From: Candidatus Nanopelagicales bacterium
GTDB taxonomy: Bacteria > Actinomycetota > Actinomycetes > S36-B12 > UBA10799
Length of the DNA stretch: 11,332 nucleotides
Reading direction: 5' to 3'
NCBI GenBank assembly: GCA_030699055.1
Contig: JAUYKX010000090.1
Span: 1-11,332 of the forward strand
Position 1 is the stretch's first letter, and every line of letters starts with the position of its first letter. The notes beneath the pieces are model-generated. The model was not told the DNA's origin and did no database searches. It was given only the letters and a program-made list of their open reading frames with translations. A program made the translations under genes and the position numbers. This document shows, one piece after another, positions 5,776-11,332 of the stretch.

Positions 5776-6857
5776 TGTTCATTCTTACCTGGCTGGAGAC
5801 GGCCGTCTCGTGGATCCTGGTTGCCTTCCACGGTCTGCTCAGTCCCGTATTCGGTTCCGAGAGTGGCTGGTCATGGGTTCTGTCGATTGTCGGACTCGTC
5901 GTAGTGATCCGAATCTTGCTGATCCCGTTGTTCGTGAAGCAAATCAAGGCCCAGCGCAATATGCAGATGATCCAACCCCAGATGGCGGAGATCAAGAAGA
6001 AGTTCGCCGGCGACCGCGAACGGCAGTCGCAGGAGATGATGAAGCTGTACCGGGAAACTGGTACCAATCCGCTCGCGTCGTGTTTGCCCATTATCTTGCA
6101 GGCCCCGATCTTTTTCGCCCTGTTCCGGGTGCTGCAGGGGATCGCTCAATCGCAACCTTCCGGGGTATTGACGCCCGAATTGACGCAAGAAGCGCACGAC
6201 GCTTCGATCTTCGGTGTCCCGATCTACGGGACGTTTCTTCACGCGGATGTGACTCCGAGCCCGGTCGGCACCCGCGCGCTGGCCATCGTATTGATCATCT
6301 TGATGTCGGCCACAACCTTTATTACCCAGCGCCAGTTGATCGTCAAGAACACAACGTCGGATAATCCGATGGCCAAGCAGTTGAAGATCATGATGTATGT
6401 GTTCCCGGTCTTCTTCGCGGTGGGAGGATTCAACTTCCCGATTGGTGTGCTCATCTACTGGACGACAACCAATATCTGGTCCATGGGTCAGCAGTTCTGG
6501 GTGATCCGGAACAACCCCTCGCCGGGTACGCCGGCACATGCCGCGCTGATGAAGCGTCGCGAGGAGCGTGAAGCCAGAAAGGCGTCCGGTTCGGCTGCGA
6601 ACAAGGGCATAACAGCGGGGCCCGAAGGCGGTACCGGGACGGATCCCAGTTCTGAGAACGAAGCACCACAAAAGGGATCAACGTTACAAAACAGACAGCA
6701 ACCGAAACGCCAGGCACGAAGCAAGAGATCGACTGCCGCAGCTGGGGCTCAGCCGAGTCGACCAAAGGCGAAAGCGAAGGGTTCCGGCCAGCCATCGGCG
6801 AGACGAGGGGCTGGCCAAGGGAAGAAGCGAAAGCCGGGATCTCCTAAGGCCAGGTAA
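5775..6857 (+). CDS. yidC: YidC/Oxa1 membrane protein insertase
   Basis: YidC inserts and folds membrane proteins, alone or with SecYEG. The 360-residue protein is the short actinobacterial/Gram-positive type without the large extracytoplasmic domain of proteobacterial YidC. Hydrophobic segments are at about 3-23, 33-53, 98-120, 167-187 and 205-235. The helix after GWSWVLSIVG carries the conserved groove arginine (R46 in VVIRILLIP), followed by the charged cytoplasmic hairpin (56-92) and TGTNPLASCLPIILQAPIFFALF. Residues 250-360 form a long low-complexity basic tail rich in K, R, A, G, P and Q, a type of tail that can bind ribosomes. The ATG overlaps the yidD stop (TGATG), with GGAG 4 nt upstream. 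Confidence 0.96.
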   Translation: MFILTWLETAVSWILVAFHGLLSPVFGSESGWSWVLSIVGLVVVIRILLIPLFVKQIKAQRNMQMIQPQMAEIKKKFAGDRERQSQEMMKLYRETGTNPLASCLPIILQAPIFFALFRVLQGIAQSQPSGVLTPELTQEAHDASIFGVPIYGTFLHADVTPSPVGTRALAIVLIILMSATTFITQRQLIVKNTTSDNPMAKQLKIMMYVFPVFFAVGGFNFPIGVLIYWTTTNIWSMGQQFWVIRNNPSPGTPAHAALMKRREEREARKASGSAANKGITAGPEGGTGTDPSSENEAPQKGSTLQNRQQPKRQARSKRSTAAAGAQPSRPKAKAKGSGQPSARRGAGQGKKRKPGSPKAR

Positions 6858-6885
6858 CGAAAGTGTCCGGAGGCGCCGGGTAGCC

Positions 6886-6917
6886 GGTTCGGGGCCTTTG
6901 CCCGCGACCTGCGAACC
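6886..6917 (+). other. Possible stem-loop between yidC and jag
   Basis: GGTTCG (6886-6891) pairs with CGAACC (6912-6917), and inside it GGGC (6892-6895) pairs with GCCC (6900-6903), leaving a bulge. It lies in the 89-bp yidC-jag gap and could be a leader structure, an attenuator or chance in GC-rich DNA. No T-tract follows it. Confidence 0.25.
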
Positions 6918-6946
6918 ATTACTCAAAAAGAAACGCGAGGATGATG

Positions 6947-7468
6947 ATGTCCGAGGAAGATAGGGACCAGGTTCCCGCCCTGGAACGCGAGGGCGATATC
7001 GCAGCCGACTACCTTGAAGTACTGCTCGACATTGCTGATCTCGATGGGGACATCGAGCTGGATGTGGAGCGGGATCGGGCGATGGTGGCCATCGTCGGAA
7101 ATGATCTCGGTCAGCTGGTTGGGGCGCGAGGGCAGGTGTTGGATTCGCTTCAGGAACTCACCCGGCTGGCGGTGACTCAGGCGACTGGATCACGATCCCG
7201 ATTGATGCTTGATGTCGGTGGTTACCGAAGCAAGCGGAGGGCCGCGTTGACCGCCCAGGGAACCGAGGCGTGTGAACGGGCGCGTGAGACCGGGGAGCCG
7301 CAGCGGCTGGCATCGATGCCCGCTTTCGAGCGCAAGGTGGTTCACGACGCCGTGGCCGCGGCAGGTCTGCGATCAGAGTCGGAGGGGGACGAACCGGAGC
7401 GGTGTGTGGTTGTGTTCCCGGAGGCTAGGGCCGAAAATCAGGTGGACGAGGGTTCCGGTAACGAGTGA
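6947..7468 (+). CDS. jag: Jag/KhpB-type KH-R3H RNA-binding protein
   Basis: This protein has 173 residues from the third of three consecutive ATGs (6941, 6944, 6947). CGAGG ends at 6940, so only the third ATG has normal ribosome spacing (6 nt). A KH-like domain comes first (about 16-90), with the RNA-contacting GxxG loop as GARG (59-62, within LVGARGQVLDSLQ). A C-terminal R3H domain follows, with FERKVVHDAV giving R129-x3-H133 and ending CVVVFPEA. The extra Jag_N domain of some Firmicute homologues is absent, as usual in actinobacteria. Jag (KhpB/EloR in other species) is an RNA-binding protein linked to cell elongation and division. Its place after yidC is the conserved arrangement. Confidence 0.92.
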   Translation: MSEEDRDQVPALEREGDIAADYLEVLLDIADLDGDIELDVERDRAMVAIVGNDLGQLVGARGQVLDSLQELTRLAVTQATGSRSRLMLDVGGYRSKRRAALTAQGTEACERARETGEPQRLASMPAFERKVVHDAVAAAGLRSESEGDEPERCVVVFPEARAENQVDEGSGNE

Positions 7469-7487
7469 AAGGCGGCCTCCAGTCGCC

Positions 7488-7503
7488 GGTTTCACGTGAA
7501 ACC
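7488..7503. promoter_or_regulatory. parS centromere site
   Basis: GGTTTCACGTGAAACC is a perfect 16-bp palindrome containing the exact 14-bp parS core GTTTCACGTGAAAC that ParB recognises across most bacteria. It lies in the jag-rsmG gap, 5 bp before the proposed rsmG ATG and about 1.5 kb from parB in the same window. ParB should load here, slide as a CTP clamp and form the origin-segregation complex with ParA. Confidence 0.95.
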
Positions 7504-7508
7504 AGCGC

Positions 7509-8159
7509 ATGATGCCGGAGTGTGACGCGCCCGAGTCGACTGATCTTCACTGGCTGCCCGCTCGCCAGGATCTGGCGGAGTACGCCTCAATTCTGACCAC
7601 TGTTGGATTGGAACGTGGCTTGATCGGCCCCCGCGAGACGTCGCGGATCTGGTCCAGACACCTGTTGAATTGCGCCGTGGTCGCCTTGGATCCGGCGAAT
7701 CTGGTTCCCGACGGTTCCCGCGTGATCGATATCGGATCAGGCGCCGGGTTGCCGGGTGTCGTGTGGGCGCTGGTTCGGCCGGATCTGCACATCACCCTTG
7801 TCGAATCCAAGTCGCGACGGTGTGAGTTCCTGATTGAACTGGTCGATGCCCTCGGGCTGACCGAGCGCGTGACCGTGCGCCGGGCGAGGGCGGAGGACTT
7901 GGCCCGGCAACTTCGGGCGGACGTGGTGACAGCCCGAGCAGTTGCCTCTCTGGACCGTCTCATTGACTGGGCGGCGCCGCTGATGACGGGTTCGGGTCGG
8001 CTGGTTGCCCTCAAAGGGGAGGGTGCGCAAACGGAGTTATGCTCGGCCGGGAGTCGACTGGCTAGCCGGGGACTGGTCGGCCGGGTGGTTGTCGTCGGCG
8101 ACCAGTGGTTGCCGGAGCCCACCCGGGTGGTGCTTGTGTCACGAGAAGGGAACAACTAA
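7509..8159 (+). CDS. rsmG: RsmG (GidB), 16S rRNA guanine-N7 methyltransferase
   Basis: RsmG uses S-adenosylmethionine to methylate N7 of the 16S rRNA guanine at E. coli position G527, near the streptomycin site. The protein has 216 residues. Family features are LERGLIGPRETSRIWSRHLLNCAVV (34-58), the SAM-binding loop VIDIGSGAGLPG (72-83), the strand-end acidic residue in LVESKSRRCEFL (97-108), TARAVASLDRLIDW and LVALKG. The ATG at 7509 (with another at 7512) has no clear Shine-Dalgarno, because the bases upstream are the parS palindrome. Initiation may therefore be weak, leaderless or further in, for example the GTG at 7521 after CCGGAG. It is followed directly by parA, with the stop abutting the parA GTG. 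This is the classical rsmG-parA-parB order. Confidence 0.94.
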   Translation: MMPECDAPESTDLHWLPARQDLAEYASILTTVGLERGLIGPRETSRIWSRHLLNCAVVALDPANLVPDGSRVIDIGSGAGLPGVVWALVRPDLHITLVESKSRRCEFLIELVDALGLTERVTVRRARAEDLARQLRADVVTARAVASLDRLIDWAAPLMTGSGRLVALKGEGAQTELCSAGSRLASRGLVGRVVVVGDQWLPEPTRVVLVSREGNN

Positions 8160-9011
8160 GTGGCGAAGTCGCGCACTGGGTTGCCGCGAATAGTGGCCGT
8201 GGTCAACCAGAAGGGCGGCGTCGGGAAGACCACGACCGCAGTCAACATCGCCGCGGCTCTGGCGGAGGCCGGGCACCAGACGTTGTTGATTGATCTTGAT
8301 CCTCAGGCGAACGCCTCGCTGGCCTTGGGATTCAATCGGGGATCAGGGTTGACCGGCTATGACTGTCTTATTGGGGACGTTCCGATGTCTTCGATTGTCC
8401 GCCCAACCGGAACTCCCACGCTCAGTTTTGTTCCGTCCTCGGTGGATCTGGCCGCCTCCGAGATCGAGCTGGTGGACGTTGACGGCCGGGAGCGGCGGTT
8501 GGCGGATTCTCTGGACGACTATCTGAGCGAGTCGGGGGATTTGGAGTTTGTGGTCATCGACTGCCCCCCGAGCCTTGGCCTGCTGACGGTGAACGCCTTG
8601 GCGGCCGCGACTGATCTGGTGGTGCCTGTTCAACCGGAGTTTTACGCACTGGACGGCCTCAGCCAGTTGACCCACACCGTGGGTCTGGTTCGCCAGGGAC
8701 TCAATGCTCGGCTCCGAATCAGTCTCGTGTGCATCACGATGATCGATTCGCGGATTGCCGCTCAACAGCATTCGGCGGACGAGCTGCGGGCCCATCTCGG
8801 TTCCCTGGTTGCTCGCACCACCATCCCGCGGGACGACGGCCTGAGTGTGGCGCCCGGCGTGGGTGCGACAGCATTGAAAATGCTGCCCGATTCGCCGGGA
8901 GCGAGGGCGTATCGCGACTTGATGATCGATCTGCTGGATGCCGTCGATTCCCCAGCCCTGGGTTCGGATTCCGCCGGTGACAACGACAGCGAGCGGAGGA
9001 GATCGGCATGA
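8160..9011 (+). CDS. parA: ParA (Soj), chromosome partitioning ATPase
   Basis: This is a 283-residue deviant Walker-type ATPase of the MinD/ParA superfamily. The N-terminus IVAVVNQKGGVGKTTT (11-26) has the deviant Walker A with both lysines (K18 and K23). LLIDLDPQAN (42-51) carries the catalytic aspartate region (D45), and VVIDCPPSLG (131-140) is Walker B (D134). ParA binds DNA non-specifically as an ATP dimer, and ParB stimulates its ATPase to pull origins apart. The GTG at 8160 follows the rsmG stop with no gap; AAGGG lies about 10 nt upstream. The protein has no DNA-binding N-terminal extension, so it is the chromosomal Soj type. The stop overlaps parB by 4 nt (ATGA). Confidence 0.96.
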   Translation: MAKSRTGLPRIVAVVNQKGGVGKTTTAVNIAAALAEAGHQTLLIDLDPQANASLALGFNRGSGLTGYDCLIGDVPMSSIVRPTGTPTLSFVPSSVDLAASEIELVDVDGRERRLADSLDDYLSESGDLEFVVIDCPPSLGLLTVNALAAATDLVVPVQPEFYALDGLSQLTHTVGLVRQGLNARLRISLVCITMIDSRIAAQQHSADELRAHLGSLVARTTIPRDDGLSVAPGVGATALKMLPDSPGARAYRDLMIDLLDAVDSPALGSDSAGDNDSERRRSA

Positions 9012-10033
9012 GCGCCGGGGGGAAAAGGTCGGCTGCACGTCCTTTGAGAGGCTTGGCCGCCCTGATACCAACTGGTGATTTCGGTTCACCGGATTCGGGA
9101 CGTTCGATAATCGGACACCGGGGGGCGCGGGAGGGTTTGGAGCCGGGTGGTCCGGAAGCTGATGGCGCTGCGACAAGCTCTGGCGTGAAACCGGTGGTCG
9201 GGCTGGAATTGGTCAGCCTGGATCCGGCCGAGGTGGCGGTGAACCCCCGTCAGCCGCGCCAGGAGTTCGACCCTGATGCCTTGGCGGAACTGGCGCGGTC
9301 ACTGGTCGAGGTCGGGATGCTGCAACCGGTGATTGTCCGGCGGGTGTCGGGCCTGGACCAGGTCGGTTCGGGTGATCATTCATTCGAGCTGGTGGCCGGC
9401 GAACGGAGATTGCGGGCTGCGCGCTTGGCCGGAATTGATCGAATCCCGGCGGTGATCCGGGGAACGGCTGATGAGGATCTGCTTCGGGAGGCGCTGCTGG
9501 AGAACCTTCAACGGGTACAGCTCAACCCCTTGGAGGAAGCGGCGGCCTACGATCAACTTCTGGCGGATTTCGGGGGCACCCACGACGAGTTGGCCCAGCG
9601 GCTTGGCAGGTCCAGGTCGCAGGTGACAAACACCTTGAGATTGTTGCGCCTGCCGCCGCCGGTCCAGCGGCGGGTGGCCGCCGGCGTACTGTCCGCCGGT
9701 CACGCCCGGGCCCTGTTGGGTTTGGCCGAGGTGGACCGGATGGATGCCCTGGCCACTCGAATCGTGGCCGAGGGAATGAGCGTCCGGTCGGTCGAGGAGG
9801 CAGTGGCGCTCGAGTCGACATCGCCGAAAAGGCGGACCCGGAAGCCGGCCCAGACCGCAGACCTGCCAGTCGAGTACGAGGAACTCGCGCACCGACTCGG
9901 TGAGCGCCTGGACACCCGGGTGCGCATTCAGGCTGGTCGGGACCGGGGACGGATACAGATCGAGTTCTCGGGGACCGAGGATCTATTCCGGATCAGCCGA
10001 TTGTTGGGCGACGAGGCGCAGTCTCGGGATTGA
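9008..10033 (+). CDS. parB: ParB (Spo0J), parS-binding CTPase clamp
   Basis: The protein has 341 residues. The N-terminus has a basic patch (KRSAARPLRGLAALIP, 6-21), a likely ParA-stimulating segment, then a variable glycine-rich linker (22-60). The CTP-binding ParB domain follows with NPRQPRQEFD (79-88), GERRLRAARLAG (131-142) and ENLQR (165-169). The parS-reading helix-turn-helix is LAQRLGRSRSQVTNTLRLLRLP (195-216), with AGHARALLGL at 230-239. A C-terminal dimerisation domain lies at about 287-336. GGAGGAG lies 6 nt before the ATG and the start overlaps the parA stop, so the two are probably coupled. Its cognate site is the parS at 7488-7503. Confidence 0.96.
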   Translation: MSAGGKRSAARPLRGLAALIPTGDFGSPDSGRSIIGHRGAREGLEPGGPEADGAATSSGVKPVVGLELVSLDPAEVAVNPRQPRQEFDPDALAELARSLVEVGMLQPVIVRRVSGLDQVGSGDHSFELVAGERRLRAARLAGIDRIPAVIRGTADEDLLREALLENLQRVQLNPLEEAAAYDQLLADFGGTHDELAQRLGRSRSQVTNTLRLLRLPPPVQRRVAAGVLSAGHARALLGLAEVDRMDALATRIVAEGMSVRSVEEAVALESTSPKRRTRKPAQTADLPVEYEELAHRLGERLDTRVRIQAGRDRGRIQIEFSGTEDLFRISRLLGDEAQSRD

Positions 10034-10040
10034 TTGATTC

Positions 10041-10062
10041 TGGGCGTCAGTCTGCCCGGGCA
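10041..10062. terminator. Weak hairpin between convergent parB and the metal transporter
   Basis: The 29-bp convergent gap contains GGGC (10042-10045) able to pair with GCCC (10054-10057), and a 10-bp palindrome TGCCCGGGCA (10053-10062). Neither is followed by a T-tract. It may act as a bidirectional terminator, but the evidence is position and small hairpins only. Confidence 0.2.
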
Positions 10063-11332
10063 TCAGTTGGTGAGTTGGGCGAAAGCACCGGTGAGGCCCG
10101 AGTAGACCGCCAGAATGCACACGGCGGCGGCGACCACCATGACCACCGCTCCATACCAGCCGCGAAGCCGATGACTGGCTGGCAGTGCGCTTCGAGCCAG
10201 AGCCACCAAGAACCCGAGGACGATTGGCAGCAGCAGAGCGTTCATCACCTGGATTGCCACGTTCAGGTCCACGATGTTGGCGCCCGAGGAGACCAGCAGG
10301 ATCCCCGCGGCGAGGACCCCAATGAACACTACGTAGAACCAGGGCGCCTCACGGGGTGTGTTCTCCAAAGAGCGCCGGTAACCGGTCAGTTCGCCAAGGC
10401 CCCAGGCAGCGGTGAGCGAGGCCACGATGGCCGCCACCAGTGCGGCACCCACCATGCCGAGGGAGAAAAGGATTCGACCCCCGGCCTCTCCCAGGTGCGG
10501 CGTGATCGCAGTCGAAATCTGCTCGACGGTCTCCAGATCGACAGGACTGGCATCGTCGGACCAGAGCGTCGCCGCGCAAGTTATCAGCATTCCGATCATG
10601 ACGAGTTGGGTGATCACAGAGCCGACCGCGGTATCCCATCGTGAAGTCGTCAGGTCGGATGGCTTCAGGCCCTTGTCGACGACCGCAGATTGCTGATAAA
10701 AGATCATCCACGGCATGATCACTGCGCCGATATTCGCGGAGATCAAGAATAGGTACTCAGGATTGCCCAGTGGCAGGTGAACCATTCCGGCGGCTATCTG
10801 GCCCGGGTCAGGATCGGACATGACCATGGTGATCAGGAACACCAGCTCGAAAAGACCGATTCCGATCGCGACGCGCTCCACCCGTCGGTAGGAACCTGTG
10901 ATCACCATCACGATGAGGAAGACGGCAACGGCCACCGTGCCGACTGATTCGGGAATTCCCCAGAGTGCCGCTACGCCGGCAATGCCGCTCATCTCACTCA
11001 CGATGGCGCCAGCGCAGGCAACGACCAGGGTGGTGACCGACAGCCAGGCCCAACCTCGGCCGAAATGGTCCCTGATCAGTTCACCGTGACCGCGGCCGGT
11101 GAAGATTCCCAGGCGGATCGTCAACTCCTGCACCACGAAAACAATCGGGATAAGCACGATCTGCACGGTCAGCAGCGAGTAGCCCCACTGAGCTCCGCTC
11201 TGGGCGGCCGTGATCAAACTTCCAACGTCAGTGTCGGCCAGCATCACCAGCAGGCCGGGCCCGACGACGGTCAGGGCGGCGATCAGCCTGGTGGTCGCCC
11301 GGTTGCGGGGCTGAAGGCGATTGATCGTCGGC
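10063..11332 (-). CDS. NRAMP-family divalent metal transporter, N-terminus cut by window edge
   Basis: The open frame continues to the right edge (first complete codon at 11331) and gives 422 residues with about 11 membrane helices. There is no start codon in frame before GTG 11247, and the upstream residues (AALTVVGPGLLVMLADTD) are the normal first NRAMP helix, so the true start lies outside the window and 11247 is not the start. NRAMP proteins are proton-coupled importers of Mn(II), Fe(II) and similar ions in the plasma membrane. The helix-1 metal motif, usually DPGN, reads DVGS (35-38 in this partial numbering). The helix-6 motif keeps its metal-binding methionine in GAVIMPW (202-208), where MPH is usual. 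VVQELTIRLGIFTGRGHGELI is also typical of this subfamily. The substrate is uncertain, so no gene symbol is given. Confidence 0.88.
   Translation of the reverse strand, partial: PTINRLQPRNRATTRLIAALTVVGPGLLVMLADTDVGSLITAAQSGAQWGYSLLTVQIVLIPIVFVVQELTIRLGIFTGRGHGELIRDHFGRGWAWLSVTTLVVACAGAIVSEMSGIAGVAALWGIPESVGTVAVAVFLIVMVITGSYRRVERVAIGIGLFELVFLITMVMSDPDPGQIAAGMVHLPLGNPEYLFLISANIGAVIMPWMIFYQQSAVVDKGLKPSDLTTSRWDTAVGSVITQLVMIGMLITCAATLWSDDASPVDLETVEQISTAITPHLGEAGGRILFSLGMVGAALVAAIVASLTAAWGLGELTGYRRSLENTPREAPWFYVVFIGVLAAGILLVSSGANIVDLNVAIQVMNALLLPIVLGFLVALARSALPASHRLRGWYGAVVMVVAAAVCILAVYSGLTGAFAQLTN

Noticed and set aside
5871..6671. 266-codon minus-strand open frame opposite yidC
   Set aside because: It is a low-complexity Arg/His/Asp-rich translation, entirely antisense to a certain yidC, with no family motif. 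It is a shadow of GC-rich codon usage.
8135..8150. parS-like TCACGAGAA before parA
   Set aside because: It has four mismatches to the 14-bp core, including within CACGTG, lies inside rsmG codons, and is not palindromic.
7547..8155. 202-codon minus-strand open frame opposite rsmG
   Set aside because: It is composed mainly of Ser, Arg and Thr in the mirror frame of a well-supported methyltransferase.
8343..9176. 277-codon minus-strand open frame opposite parA and parB
   Set aside because: It spans the coupled parA/parB junction in antisense, is rich in R, Q, H and P, and has no recognisable domain or supporting ribosome site.
1..11332. Mobile elements, CRISPR arrays, tRNA/rRNA genes, defence or biosynthetic systems
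   Set aside because: I saw no transposase, regular spaced repeats, tRNA-like cloverleaf or accessory gene. Except for the metal transporter, every gene is conserved core origin-region content.

Overview
This window is the replication-origin neighbourhood of a high-GC actinobacterial (Actinomycetota) chromosome. The evidence is the gene order, the actinobacterial forms of DnaA, RecF, YidC and DciA, actinobacterial-type DnaA boxes (core TCCACA, including an exact TTGTCCACA), and frequent GTG/TTG starts. I cannot name a genus from the sequence alone.

Layout. Positions 1-4493 hold a leftward (minus-strand) replication/repair cluster, read in transcription order dnaA, dnaN, recF, dciA; dciA is cut by the left window edge. 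The dnaA-dnaN gap (2598-2981) is the likely oriC. It contains two groups of DnaA boxes in opposite orientation, and one group abuts a GC block and four tandem TAG triplets, which is the layout of a DnaA-trio unwinding element. The dnaA-rpmH gap (4494-4874) is a divergent promoter region with an exact TTGTCCACA box next to a possible dnaA promoter.

Positions 4875-10033 hold a rightward run: rpmH (too short for a routine ORF cutoff), rnpA, yidD, yidC, jag, rsmG, parA, parB. Several junctions overlap (rnpA/yidD, yidD/yidC, parA/parB) or abut (rsmG/parA), suggesting translational coupling. A 16-bp perfect palindrome with the universal parS core lies in the jag-rsmG gap, 5 bp before the proposed rsmG start.

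Positions 10063-11332 hold a convergent minus-strand NRAMP-like metal transporter whose N-terminus runs off the right edge.

How the genes work together: DnaA opens oriC, DnaN is the sliding clamp, RecF acts in gap repair and DciA is the helicase-loading factor. ParB loads at parS and ParA segregates the newly copied origins. RnpA matures tRNA, L34 and RsmG belong to the ribosome, and YidD/YidC/Jag belong to membrane-protein insertion and envelope biology. No mobile element, CRISPR array, tRNA or rRNA was seen. Apart from the origin and parS architecture and a few residue-level oddities, the region is conserved core chromosome, and I found no credible new accessory system.
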